A DNA stretch of 43,117 bases, taken from assembly GCF_013299185.1 (NCBI RefSeq), contig NZ_JAAFKG010000029.1, forward strand, positions 48,259 to 91,375, read 5' to 3'. Numbering within the stretch: the stretch's first letter is position 1; each line of letters begins with the position of its first letter. Shown here in pieces: positions 25,880-34,118 of the stretch. The translations under genes and the position numbers were made by a program. The stretch is from Microcoleus sp. bin48.metabat.b7b8b9.023. Lineage in GTDB: Bacteria > Cyanobacteriota > Cyanobacteriia > Cyanobacteriales > Microcoleaceae. The notes beneath the pieces are model-generated. The model saw only the letters and a list, made by a program, of their open reading frames with translations, ran no database searches and was not told the origin of the DNA.

Positions 25880-27316
25880 ATGAGCGAAAAATCCAACCCC
25901 ATCACAGTCAGCACCTCTGCTGACTACCTGATCGGGTACGAGCGAATTTTGGACTACTTCAAGCAAGCACAGAAAGAATGCCCCAAAGGGGTAGGACTAA
26001 AAAAGGACAGTAAGGCTAAAGGCTCTTACATCACCCTCCAATTCAAATTAGGTGACAAGCGTGTTAACAAAGCCTGTGGGTGTTACCTGACGATTAATGG
26101 TATTGCTGACGCCTTGAAGAAAGCTCATTTAGTTGCTAGCGCCCTAGAATCGCTAAAAACAGAGTCTCAGTTTTTGGTCTGGTACGATGATGTCATTTTG
26201 CGAAAAAATATAATCAAGAATGACTTGATGACGTTCGGCGAGGCTATTGCACAAATAGAGAAAGAATACTGGGATGGACGGACTAAACGCCGCCAACAGC
26301 GAGATAGAGCTAATGCCAGCCATCAGTGTACTTGGGGTGCGGTTTACGGTCATTACTACAAACTATTGCCACGGGAAAAGGTTGTAAATTTGACAGATAT
26401 TCTGTCCGCAATTAACAGCAAGAAACAAGGCACTAAATGTTTTAAGAACTGCCTGTGTGCAATGAAAAAGCTAGCAGAGGTCATTAATAACAGTGATTTA
26501 CTTAGTCGCCTTAAAGAGATTGATGGCATACAAACTGAGTTTAGAGAAGACCTTCAAACTTTGTCTGTTGATGACTTTTTGAATCTTCGGGACGAAGTTT
26601 TAAACATCCCTTCCAATGACAAGCGATACCGCCCAGAACAGCGACGCTGCTGGTTGTGGGTGTTTTCGATGCAGCTAGTGTATGGATTCCGAGTGCATGA
26701 AGTTTTTGCAGTTCAGAATATTGATAAACCGTTTAAAACAAAAGATGGTATCATTATTCCACCTCTGACTGAGGCGAATAACACAAAAATGATTGCTGTC
26801 GTAGGAGAGCGGACGAATCTAAATACCACCACTAAAACAGGCTACCGATTGTGCGTGCCAATGCTTCCCCCTACTCATTTTGATTTGATTGAACGGTTAG
26901 AAATCAAGTCAGGAGAATTACCTAAGATTCGGTTGATATCCAGCAATCCAAAGACAATCGCTGGGGTTTACTGCAAGAGAGGACACGACATTTTAGTGAG
27001 ATGGAGTAAGAGCTTGAGTCAAACCCATGCTTTGCGTCATTTGGCGAACCTCAACGGTCAAATGGCAGGGATGTCTCAAGAGACAAGGGCTAAGAGTTTG
27101 GGGCATTCAATGCAGATGAATGAAGGCACTTATAAGAAACGAGCCAATACTCAAACAACGATTGATTTGTTAACTCAGTCCACGGCAGAAGCTATTCCGT
27201 TGGGTAGCGCTATTGGGGTACTCAAACAGCTAGGATGTGATGCGAAAAATATCAAGTTGCTAGCAGCTATTTATGGGATTACGCCTGACGAAGTGATGGA
27301 ACTGCTCGCCGAATAA
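25880..27316 (+). CDS. Tyrosine recombinase / integrase
   Basis: 478 aa. C-terminal catalytic domain with Arg I in MQLVYGFRVHEVF, the H-x-x-R box THALRHLANLNG, and LGHSMQMNEGTYKKR with the second His and the nucleophile Tyr. The N-terminal half likely binds arm and core sites. It should catalyse integration and excision between the 17-bp att repeats 25701-25717 and 33908-33924. Length and lack of close XerCD motifs suggest a cyanobacterial element-specific integrase. It is the first gene inside attL. Confidence 0.92.
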   Translation: MSEKSNPITVSTSADYLIGYERILDYFKQAQKECPKGVGLKKDSKAKGSYITLQFKLGDKRVNKACGCYLTINGIADALKKAHLVASALESLKTESQFLVWYDDVILRKNIIKNDLMTFGEAIAQIEKEYWDGRTKRRQQRDRANASHQCTWGAVYGHYYKLLPREKVVNLTDILSAINSKKQGTKCFKNCLCAMKKLAEVINNSDLLSRLKEIDGIQTEFREDLQTLSVDDFLNLRDEVLNIPSNDKRYRPEQRRCWLWVFSMQLVYGFRVHEVFAVQNIDKPFKTKDGIIIPPLTEANNTKMIAVVGERTNLNTTTKTGYRLCVPMLPPTHFDLIERLEIKSGELPKIRLISSNPKTIAGVYCKRGHDILVRWSKSLSQTHALRHLANLNGQMAGMSQETRAKSLGHSMQMNEGTYKKRANTQTTIDLLTQSTAEAIPLGSAIGVLKQLGCDAKNIKLLAAIYGITPDEVMELLAE

Positions 27317-27476
27317 TTATTCACAAAACTTTACAGTCCCTGCGTTGACAGATGGCTGTGAAACTGCGATCGTATGTAACTAAGGAAGATTGACGCGCGA
27401 CTGACTAGCGTACCACCGCTAACCAAGTCACGACTTCCCCAAACCGTTATACAACAACGTTTGGAGCTTAAAAATT

Positions 27477-27851
27477 ATGACACTTTCAGCCGGTTGCCGT
27501 GAAAAGCAGCCGCATCTCTTAATACAACCTGACACCCGTAAGCTTGCTTTAGGGTGCTTGGGTTTAGCTAGCTACGTTCAGACACCGATAATTCCTGACA
27601 ACTTGCCGAAACCCGAGTTTGTTTTCGGCGACAAAGTATCTGACAACTGGGTTGACGAGTTCGGCGAGAACCGCACTGAGTTCGGTGAGGTGCTTGGTAT
27701 TTGCTGGTACCCCCGCCAAAAAACTTGGGCTTATTTGATTGAGTGGACGGGTGGAGCGATGGAGTTTGAACCTGAATCGCACCCTTGTTACCCCTGTTTT
27801 GACGGGAATTTAGTTGTCGGCGGTGATTTGAGGCTTGCCAGCCATGACTAA
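27477..27851 (+). CDS. Element-borne hypothetical protein (124 aa)
   Basis: Unrecognised. The C-terminal half (EFVFGDKVSDNWVDEFGENR; GEVLGICWYPRQKTWAYLIE; WTGGAMEFEPESH) looks like a small beta-barrel, similar in style to the C-terminal domain of the primase-like protein at 29597. First gene of the operon after the integrase; its stop is downstream of the next gene's start, so they overlap by 8 bp. Confidence 0.65.
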   Translation: MTLSAGCREKQPHLLIQPDTRKLALGCLGLASYVQTPIIPDNLPKPEFVFGDKVSDNWVDEFGENRTEFGEVLGICWYPRQKTWAYLIEWTGGAMEFEPESHPCYPCFDGNLVVGGDLRLASHD

Positions 27852-28320
27852 ATCCCCCAATCACTACCGCCGCATTGACAAATTAAAGGCGATCGCTTTT
27901 GAGAACGGTTTTACCAACGAAGATGCCAAGCAGTTCGGAAAACTTTCCAAAACTGCCACCTGGGAAGCGCTGCTAGAACTGTACTTCATTGACGGTGAAT
28001 CGCTTGAAACAGTGAATGTAGACACTGTAGACACAGTGCTAGATGTTGTAGACAAAACACCTGAATTGCTTGACACAGCGTATGTAGACAGTGTAGACAG
28101 CATTGACTGGACTAACGACGGTTCTTTCCCTGTCTGCAACTTTACCCGCCAAAATTCCACCAGCTTTCTAGACTGGGTTGACTTCGGGCAACTCATCGCA
28201 CTTCTACTCGCATCGGCGGGGGTGTTTGTAATGGCCATGTCCATGTGGCGGCAAATCAACCCGTTGAATTTATTTCCCTCCCCAGTCCGCATCAACATTC
28301 AAATAGGGACGAAATTATGA
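27844..28320 (+). CDS. Element-borne protein with DNA-motif repeats and one membrane segment
   Basis: About 158 aa (start ATG 27844; ATG 27835 also possible). N-terminal helix region (HYRRIDKLKAIAFENGFTNE), a linker made of VDTVD-type units (VNVDTVDTVLDVVDKT; YVDSVDSID) in which the DNA motif TGTAGAC occurs five times, and a C-terminal membrane helix (FGQLIALLLASAGVFVMAMS). Function unknown. The stop overlaps the next start (ATGA), so translation is coupled. Confidence 0.7.
   Translation: MTKSPNHYRRIDKLKAIAFENGFTNEDAKQFGKLSKTATWEALLELYFIDGESLETVNVDTVDTVLDVVDKTPELLDTAYVDSVDSIDWTNDGSFPVCNFTRQNSTSFLDWVDFGQLIALLLASAGVFVMAMSMWRQINPLNLFPSPVRINIQIGTKL
28017..28098 (+). promoter_or_regulatory. Five TGTAGAC motifs inside coding sequence
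   Basis: TGTAGAC at 28017, 28026, 28047, 28083 and 28092; two pairs are spaced exactly 9 bp (TGTAGACACTGTAGAC and TGTAGACAGTGTAGAC). The inverse GTCTACA is clustered at 33149-33435 in the same element. Candidate binding array. Confidence 0.6.
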
Positions 28321-28826
28321 GCTTGCAACTGCGACTGTTCGGTGGCGGTAAGTCCGCTGCATCAACTGATTTAGCCCAAGCTGACGGTCACGCCATAGAC
28401 AAATCAAAAGTTTTGGCCGCTACCGCCTCGGGCGTCATCACTCCTAACAATCCTGGTAATTTCAATTCCATCCGCACTGCTCCCATCGTCCCTAACCCTG
28501 CTTACTGCGATCGCGATACGGCTGACAAACTGAAGGAATTAGCCAAAGAGAAAACCGAGGACGCGCGTCACACCAAGCGTGCCTACAAGGCTCTGAGTCA
28601 GATTGAAGAAGCCGATGCCACAGTTCACAAAGCGCACCGCAAGTACGAGGGTGCGGTAGCCGAGAACGAACTCAAAAAAGTGCGATCTAACGCCGGCTTA
28701 GCCAAAAAGCTGCACGCACTCCGACCAGGCTACGCCCGCCTCGGACTGGGTATAGACAAAGCCGACAGCGACGCCCGCACTCGGATTGATGCCATCAGAG
28801 CCAAACTCACGGCAGGTACAAACTAA
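28317..28826 (+). CDS. Element-borne helical hypothetical protein (169 aa)
   Basis: Starts MSLQLRLFGGGKSAASTDLA; the middle and C-terminal parts are long charged helices (DTADKLKELAKEKTEDARHT; KKVRSNAGLAKKLHALRPG; ARTRIDAIRAKLTAG). No enzyme motif. ATG at 28317 overlaps the preceding stop, and an internal start further upstream (28245) lies within the preceding gene and is not needed. Function unknown. Confidence 0.68.
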   Translation: MSLQLRLFGGGKSAASTDLAQADGHAIDKSKVLAATASGVITPNNPGNFNSIRTAPIVPNPAYCDRDTADKLKELAKEKTEDARHTKRAYKALSQIEEADATVHKAHRKYEGAVAENELKKVRSNAGLAKKLHALRPGYARLGLGIDKADSDARTRIDAIRAKLTAGTN

Positions 28827-29089
28827 TGAGAGCGATGTATCTGGCAAACTACTTCGTCGCCGGGTGCATCGCTTTCTCCCTTCTGGGGTGGATAGCGAGC
28901 TTGCATCCAATGGCGAGAAAAATTGTGTTGTGCTTGTTAGCAGGGGTAGCGCTGGTGTGGGCAATGTGCTGGCTGCTGGACTTCTCTGTCAGTCAGTGGC
29001 TCAGAATTTCAGTTCCCCAACTGCAAGCACTTTTAGTTAGCGGCTTGGCAATGTTGCTGATAGGAATGGGTGTATTTCTATGCAGCTAA
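28826..29089 (+). CDS. Small membrane protein of the element (87 aa)
   Basis: Three predicted transmembrane helices (YFVAGCIAFSLLGWIASL; IVLCLLAGVALVWAMCWLL; LLVSGLAMLLIGMGVFLC). Start overlaps the preceding stop (TAATG). Nearby genes also encode membrane segments, so they may form a complex, possibly for conjugation or phage-like immunity; this is speculation. Confidence 0.65.
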   Translation: MRAMYLANYFVAGCIAFSLLGWIASLHPMARKIVLCLLAGVALVWAMCWLLDFSVSQWLRISVPQLQALLVSGLAMLLIGMGVFLCS

Positions 29090-29694
29090 AAATGTACGCT
29101 TTGTGCGGTAGCGCCGTTGCGCTGTGGCTGGCACCGCTGGTAGTTCTGAACGATAAAGTAAGCTGGCACAAGGCAGTCCAGGGCTTGAGTTTGGGTACGG
29201 CAATTGCTTGCGCTGTAGGAGCGGGCAACTTAGCCAAAAAGCTTGCCGATGAAGCTGAAATCGAAGCTATGAAAGTGCGAGCTATCAAGGCTGATGTTGA
29301 GGACGAAATCTCAACCGAGGTTTACGTCAGCCAGCAGCAGCGACAGCAGGAAGCAGAAGCAATCCTGAACCCCGTGGAACATCTAGAACGCGCTTTAGCA
29401 CTGACTTCTGGTGATAGTGACGGTTCAGAACTGGAACGTTCAAACCAACTAGCTGAACCTGGTGTAGAACGTTCCCAGAACGGCGATGTGGAACTCGCAG
29501 AACGCATCATGCAACTGCCGGCGCGCGGCTACGGCAAGGCAAAAATCATTCTTGAGATTTGGGGAGTCAATAAGGGTGGCTCTCAAAAATACAAGGATGC
29601 TGAGGCTGAGTACGAACCCCACAGGGTCAAATTCTGCATCCCAAAATTCTGGCTTAATTCGCGCCTCCAAAGCCAGCCCCTGCCCCCACTGTAG
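29080..29694 (+). CDS. Membrane-anchored coiled-coil protein of the element (204 aa)
   Basis: Two N-terminal hydrophobic segments (YALCGSAVALWLAPLVVL; LGTAIACAVGAGNLA), then a charged helical region (KKLADEAEIEAMKVRAIKAD; QQQRQQEAEAILNPVEHLER) and a C-terminal segment with GDVELAERIMQLPARGYGKA, similar to helix-turn-helix-like parts of plasmid proteins. Overlaps the preceding gene by 10 bp and the following one by about 98 bp. Confidence 0.62.
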   Translation: MQLKMYALCGSAVALWLAPLVVLNDKVSWHKAVQGLSLGTAIACAVGAGNLAKKLADEAEIEAMKVRAIKADVEDEISTEVYVSQQQRQQEAEAILNPVEHLERALALTSGDSDGSELERSNQLAEPGVERSQNGDVELAERIMQLPARGYGKAKIILEIWGVNKGGSQKYKDAEAEYEPHRVKFCIPKFWLNSRLQSQPLPPL

Positions 29695-32521
29695 TAAGCC
29701 TGACTGGTGCTACTCCATAGGCGAACTTTCAGTCTGCAACCGCGACCAACCGCCCGCTACCGGTTGGGAAGCTACGTCAAAGGCGGATAAGGAGGGCAAA
29801 CTCTACTACGCTCCAATCCAAGAGAAAAAAGCAATCCGTCCCCGTCAGACCCGCCACTGGGAGTATCCCGATCGCAATGGCTCCCCGCTAGTACGCGTTG
29901 TGCGGTTTGATGACGGGAAAGGCGGCAAGAAGGGTAACGGTGATGCTGACTGGACTCAGCAAAGTTGGGGCAAGTGCAAGAGTTCCCGACAAATTGGCTG
30001 GGTAGGAGGCACTGAGGGAGTAGAGCGTGAAAACATCCCGATTTACCGCTACGCCGAAGTCCAAAAGGCGATCGCCAATAACGAGCTCATTTTCATCGTC
30101 GAGGGCGAATCTTGCGCCGATATCCTGTGGGATTTAGGCTTGGCCGCTACCTGCAACATCGGTGGCTCTGGTAAATGGCGAAGCTCTGACACAAGTGATT
30201 TACAAGCTGCGAAGGTTGTGATTGTTCCCGATCGCGACGAACCGGGTATCAAGCACGCCCAACTGCTGCATCAGGAATTCCCCGATGCCCTCTGGCTTTA
30301 TCCCTACCCAAACTCTAAAGCTTGGGAAAACCTACCCAAAAGCAAAGGGCTGGACGTAGCCGACTGGATTCAGCAGCACAAGATAACAGCAGAGGACATC
30401 AGAGCAGCGATCGGCGAAAAGAAAGTTTTTGAAGTTTCCCCGCAGGCAGCAGCAAAAGTTACCCACCCCCAACAGTTCCAACTCCCTGACATTTCAGAGC
30501 TAGGGACAGAAATTGAGCGACTGCTAGAGTCCGATTTAAAGAAATCACAGCTACAACTAAAAATCTTCGAGCTAGCTCAAAAGTACCGAATCAACTCTGC
30601 TGATGCCTGGAAAATCTACCGTGACCGCGAGCAAGAGTTAGAGCAAGAAGCCAACCAGGAAGACACAAGAATTGGGGTTGAGCAACTGCTTGCCTCCAAG
30701 TCTGCCAGCGTCAAACTATCCGAAATTTTCCCCGAGTCTCTGGCAAGCCCGATCGAAGAAGTAGCGCGACGCATGAACCTGAAGCCCGAATGCTACGCAC
30801 TAGCGCTGATTTCTGGTATCTCACGATTCCTAAAAAACGGCAGCAGCACAATGCTCGTGGATGAGTGGAACAGGTATCGCTGTCGGACTTTCGGCTATTT
30901 TGGAGCGCTCATCGCCGAATCTTCCCAGATGAAAACCCCAGTAATGAACGCCATGATTACAGACCCGCTGGCAGCGATGCGGGAAAGAAATCAGCAAAAG
31001 TTCGAGGCTCAGGAAAAAGTCTACGAACAGGAATTTGAGCAATGGAAGAACAGTAAAGACGAGAACAAGGGCCCCGCACCTGACAAGCCTGTAAAAATAA
31101 TCCCCTACATCACAAAAGCCACATGGGAAGGGATAGCAGGCATGGTAGGACGCAATCCCAGTCAAGGAATACTTTGGCTCTCTGACGAACTCGCAGGATT
31201 TTTTAAATCAGCAAACCAATACCGTGGTGGCAGAGGAAGCGACAACGAGGACTTGCTGGAATCTTGGAGTGGCAACGGTGCCGCAGTAGCTCGCGCGGGT
31301 GGGATTCCGGTTGATGTTGGGGCGGTATCTCTGTCTATTTACGGCAACATCCAGCCCAAAGTCTTAGCACCTTTTTTAGGAGATGGCAGCGATGACAATG
31401 GAACGTTTGCGCGATTTGATTTTGTACAGCAGCCCCTGGCATTAACTCAAATAACCTTAGGGCTCCCCAAGATTGACATCAACCCAATGATGCAAGCACT
31501 CTACGAAAAAGTGGACGCTCTTCCATTAATGGAGTTTGAGCTAGATGAGGGAGCTAGAAAGCTATTTGTGGATTATTACAACCACTGTCATCGGCTAAGG
31601 TTCAACCATCCAAGTCAGGGGATGCGGGCAATGATTGGTAAAGCGGCCGAGAAGGTTGGACGCGTCGCGACCATCTTGCACTGCATCCACGCCTCTCACT
31701 TGGGGCTTGAAGTTTCACACAAGATTCCCGCCGAGCACGTCTCAGCGGCTATCAAATGGGTTGAGTACACGACACAGCAAGCACTTAGCCTAAACACCGA
31801 GGTTTGCAGCACCGATGCCCTCGCTCCAAACCTGGTAAAGATTCTTTCGCTGGCAGAACGCAAGGGAGGGACTGTTTCAACACGAGATGTCTTACTCAGT
31901 TTTAACCCAAAATACCGCCCCACCTCGCAACAAATCCGAGAGTGGTTTGGGGAATTGACAGTCATGAAGTATGGACAAGCTACACAAAAAGGAAGTAGTT
32001 TTCTGTTTTCTCTTTCTAAAACGTCCACAGTGTCCACAGTAGCCCAAACTCCTTACGTAGTCGATGTTCTAGCCGTGGACTCCAACGTTCACACCACGTC
32101 CACAACGTCCACACCTAGCAAACAAAAAACCCCAATTTCAGAGATAAGTGTGGACAACTGTGTACGTGGCGTGGACACTAACGTCCACACCCTTAAGTCT
32201 AGTGTAGGTATAGTTTCTATTCATAGTGTGGACGGTGTGGACACTTTTACACATTCCCCTGAAACTTCTCAACCCTCAATGATGAGCTGTACTACAGAAA
32301 TCGCTGAGTCGGCGACCGCCCCCAGGAAGCCCAGAACTTTTAAGGTAGGCGAGCGAGTTGTGGTTAAGGATGTTGGCGGCGCCTATCAAGGTGTACGAGG
32401 TGAGGTTGCGGACAATATTTACTGTCTTGCTGCTGGTGACACCTACCTGGTCAGGTTTGATAAACCTGTCAGGGGTATTCAGCAGGTCGAGTTTGAACCT
32501 TCCGACTTGATGAAGCTGTAA
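29597..32521 (+). CDS. TOPRIM/DUF3987 primase-helicase-like replication protein
   Basis: About 974 aa. N-terminal zinc-finger-like CPHCSKPDWC and SVCNR, a TOPRIM-like segment (LIFIVEGESCADILWDLGLA ... VVIVPDRDEPG), then a DUF3987 P-loop-like region (FGALIAESSQMKTPVMNAMI and GILWLSDELAGFFKSANQYR), typical of plasmid and phage replication proteins. A low-complexity S/T/V linker (about 845-915) carries ten GTCCACA/TGTGGAC motifs, followed by an SH3-like C-terminus (GERVVVKDVGGAYQGVRGEV). ATG 29597 has AAGG upstream and avoids the longer overlap of the alternative start at 29486. Confidence 0.85.
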   Translation: MLRLSTNPTGSNSASQNSGLIRASKASPCPHCSKPDWCYSIGELSVCNRDQPPATGWEATSKADKEGKLYYAPIQEKKAIRPRQTRHWEYPDRNGSPLVRVVRFDDGKGGKKGNGDADWTQQSWGKCKSSRQIGWVGGTEGVERENIPIYRYAEVQKAIANNELIFIVEGESCADILWDLGLAATCNIGGSGKWRSSDTSDLQAAKVVIVPDRDEPGIKHAQLLHQEFPDALWLYPYPNSKAWENLPKSKGLDVADWIQQHKITAEDIRAAIGEKKVFEVSPQAAAKVTHPQQFQLPDISELGTEIERLLESDLKKSQLQLKIFELAQKYRINSADAWKIYRDREQELEQEANQEDTRIGVEQLLASKSASVKLSEIFPESLASPIEEVARRMNLKPECYALALISGISRFLKNGSSTMLVDEWNRYRCRTFGYFGALIAESSQMKTPVMNAMITDPLAAMRERNQQKFEAQEKVYEQEFEQWKNSKDENKGPAPDKPVKIIPYITKATWEGIAGMVGRNPSQGILWLSDELAGFFKSANQYRGGRGSDNEDLLESWSGNGAAVARAGGIPVDVGAVSLSIYGNIQPKVLAPFLGDGSDDNGTFARFDFVQQPLALTQITLGLPKIDINPMMQALYEKVDALPLMEFELDEGARKLFVDYYNHCHRLRFNHPSQGMRAMIGKAAEKVGRVATILHCIHASHLGLEVSHKIPAEHVSAAIKWVEYTTQQALSLNTEVCSTDALAPNLVKILSLAERKGGTVSTRDVLLSFNPKYRPTSQQIREWFGELTVMKYGQATQKGSSFLFSLSKTSTVSTVAQTPYVVDVLAVDSNVHTTSTTSTPSKQKTPISEISVDNCVRGVDTNVHTLKSSVGIVSIHSVDGVDTFTHSPETSQPSMMSCTTEIAESATAPRKPRTFKVGERVVVKDVGGAYQGVRGEVADNIYCLAAGDTYLVRFDKPVRGIQQVEFEPSDLMKL
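32023..32242. promoter_or_regulatory. Cluster of GTCCACA / TGTGGAC motifs in the primase gene
   Basis: About ten copies in both orientations. The outermost pairs are spaced 9 bp (32023/32032 and 32227/32236), as with the GTCTACA pairs elsewhere in the element. They fall in the low-complexity linker of the protein. Confidence 0.6.
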
Positions 32522-32535
32522 CCCCATAGCTGTAA

Positions 32536-33099
32536 ATGACTAGAATTTTGAAAATTGGCGGGTACTTGGAAAGGCAAAAAGGAGTCAAAACGATGGTGAG
32601 CAGCAAAGAATATCCCGTGGGTAGTAAAGAAAATCCCGAGAGGGGTTACGTCGAAAAAGCGATGGAAGCACTATATGACGACAAGACATACATCGCTGTT
32701 GGTAAAAAGCTTTATCGATTCACCGGGACTTATCACGAGTGGCAAAACATATTTGTAGAACAGAGGCGGATAGCAGAATGGCTGAGTACATACGCTGAGG
32801 AGGTACGACCAGGTAAATTTGTTTACAAGTACGCAACATCAGCTTGTGTTAGACAGGTCTGGAGGATGGTTTTAACGCTCTTTCGTCACTCTCGTCATAT
32901 AAAAACCTGGAACTTTTACACCGAGAGACTTTCCCCTTTTGAGCTTGAGGTATGGGTTCCTATCAGTTTGCGATCGCCAGATTGCCCATTGAGTATAAGT
33001 TTCATCAGTTGGCTGCAATTTTTATTTTTCTGGAGTGACAAAAGAGCGTTAATTGCTTACGCTGAGACTCCCGACAAATTAATTCTCAAACCCAGTTAG
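32536..33099 (+). CDS. Replication/primase-like protein, probably truncated (187 aa)
   Basis: Residues 30-108 (EKAMEALYDDKTYIAVGKKL; YRFTGTYHEWQNIFVEQRRI; EVRPGKFVYKYATSACVRQV) resemble the N-terminal segment of plasmid/phage D5-type primase-helicases, which are normally several hundred residues long. From about residue 110 the sequence (LFRHSRHIKTWNFYTERLSP...) no longer looks like that family and no helicase motifs follow, so the gene appears cut by deletion or rearrangement. Start codon choice between 32536 and 32593 is open. Confidence 0.6.
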   Translation: MTRILKIGGYLERQKGVKTMVSSKEYPVGSKENPERGYVEKAMEALYDDKTYIAVGKKLYRFTGTYHEWQNIFVEQRRIAEWLSTYAEEVRPGKFVYKYATSACVRQVWRMVLTLFRHSRHIKTWNFYTERLSPFELEVWVPISLRSPDCPLSISFISWLQFLFFWSDKRALIAYAETPDKLILKPS

Positions 33100-33148
33100 C
33101 CGATAACTAGCGACCCAACCCCATCCCCCTTAACTGGGGGATTTTTGT

Positions 33149-33231
33149 GTCTACAATTTTTGTCTACACTATGTTGACAACGTAGACAGCAGTCTGTTAT
33201 TGTAGACGAATAACGTATACAGGTGTCTACA
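33149..33231. promoter_or_regulatory. GTCTACA motif array upstream of the RHH gene
   Basis: Non-coding copies at 33149, 33162 (GTCTACA), 33181 (CGTAGAC), 33201 (TGTAGAC) and 33225 (GTCTACA, just before the ATG at 33232). Likely operators for the RHH protein encoded directly downstream; more copies lie within its own coding sequence (33360-33435). Confidence 0.7.
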
Positions 33232-33516
33232 ATGAGTCAAAGTCAAGTCGTATCCTTCAGAGCCTCCGGTCACTTCCTGAACTGGATAGAAGCTCAAAGA
33301 CTAGATGGTGAGTCGGTTAGCCAAGCCGCGCAACGCATTCTCAAGGAAATCTCGGGCACGTCTACAGTGTCTACACCGCCGTCTACGCGAAACAATGATA
33401 GCGTCGCGTCTACAAATACTGTAGACATTGTAGACAAAACTGTAAGTTCAAGTCTTGACACCGTGATTGAGCGGATGACGGCTGTTGAGGAACGGCTGGG
33501 AAAATTGAGTGCCTGA
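33232..33516 (+). CDS. RHH DNA-binding protein, element regulator/partition candidate
   Basis: 94 aa from ATG 33232. N-terminus QVVSFRASGHFLNWIEAQRL and DGESVSQAAQRILKEI fits a ribbon-helix-helix fold; a linker containing six GTCTACA motifs in its DNA (translated TSTVSTPPST and TVDIVDKT) leads to a helix ending LGKLSA. The frame stops at TGA 33514, but a -1 shift at GGGAAAA (33498-33504) would extend it into the coiled-coil frame to 33833. An upstream GTG (33223) is less likely. Probably autorepressor; plasmid-type partition or copy control is possible. Confidence 0.75.
   Translation: MSQSQVVSFRASGHFLNWIEAQRLDGESVSQAAQRILKEISGTSTVSTPPSTRNNDSVASTNTVDIVDKTVSSSLDTVIERMTAVEERLGKLSA
33360..33435. 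promoter_or_regulatory. Intragenic GTCTACA/TGTAGAC motifs in the RHH gene
   Basis: GTCTACA at 33360, 33369 and 33408, GTCTACG at 33381, and TGTAGAC at 33420 and 33429. Two pairs are spaced 9 bp, in opposite orientations. Confidence 0.65.
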
Positions 33517-33542
33517 GCGACGGCAACGATGAATCGCTCAGG
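33498..33542 (+). promoter_or_regulatory. Candidate programmed -1 ribosomal frameshift signal
   Basis: Slippery heptamer G-GGA-AAA (33498-33504) in the correct phase of the RHH frame, a 7-nt spacer, then a perfect 9-bp stem CCTGAGCGA (33512-33520) / TCGCTCAGG (33534-33542) with a 13-nt loop. The zero-frame stop lies in the stem. The -1 frame continues open to 33833. Confidence 0.65.
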
Positions 33543-33833
33543 CAGGAATTGAAAGTGGCTAACAAGCAGCTTGCGGAATGGGACAAAGAACTCAATCAGT
33601 TACACGAGCGCAATGGTGACTTGGGTTTAGAGGTTCAGAATTTAAAGGAAGAACTTGCGACCGTGACGAGCGATCGCCCTGAAAGTAAAAAATCTGTTCC
33701 GACCGTCGCAGAATTTCCAGAGCCGGCCGACTTGCTCAATCAGTTGAAAGCGCGGCGCAAAAAATCAGGGGCAAGCTTGGCAGACATGGAAGCAGTTTTG
33801 GAAATACTCAGCTACTTGGAAGAGCAGGATTGA
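33505..33833 (+). CDS. Coiled-coil extension in the -1 frame of the RHH gene
   Basis: The frame reads ECLSDGNDESLRQELKVANK and QLAEWDKELNQLHERNGDLG, a strong coiled coil, then a short Pro-containing linker and a C-terminal helix (ADLLNQLKARRKKSGASLAD). There is no ATG start; TTG at 33549 is the only conventional alternative. Most easily explained as the second part of a frameshift fusion that adds an oligomerisation domain to the RHH protein, or as a gene split by a mutation. Confidence 0.62.
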
Positions 33834-33910
33834 GCGAGGAGTGAGCGGAAACTAGAACTTTTAGTGGTCTAACAAAGCTGAAACTCTTGATTGATAAACA
33901 TTAAAGGGGA

Positions 33911-33984
<74 letters not shown>

Positions 33985-34118
33985 GAATCTAGACTATAAC
34001 ACAACTAATCTGAAATATCAACTATTTTTGTAAATATTTGTGGCGATCGCGCGATCGCGAGTTTTCTGTAAGGGCGATCGACAAGAGCCAAGAACCCGTA
34101 AGCTACAATAGAAATACT

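Noticed and set aside
28698..32527. Minus-strand frames within the mobile element
   Set aside because: All overlap well-supported plus-strand genes and show no domains.
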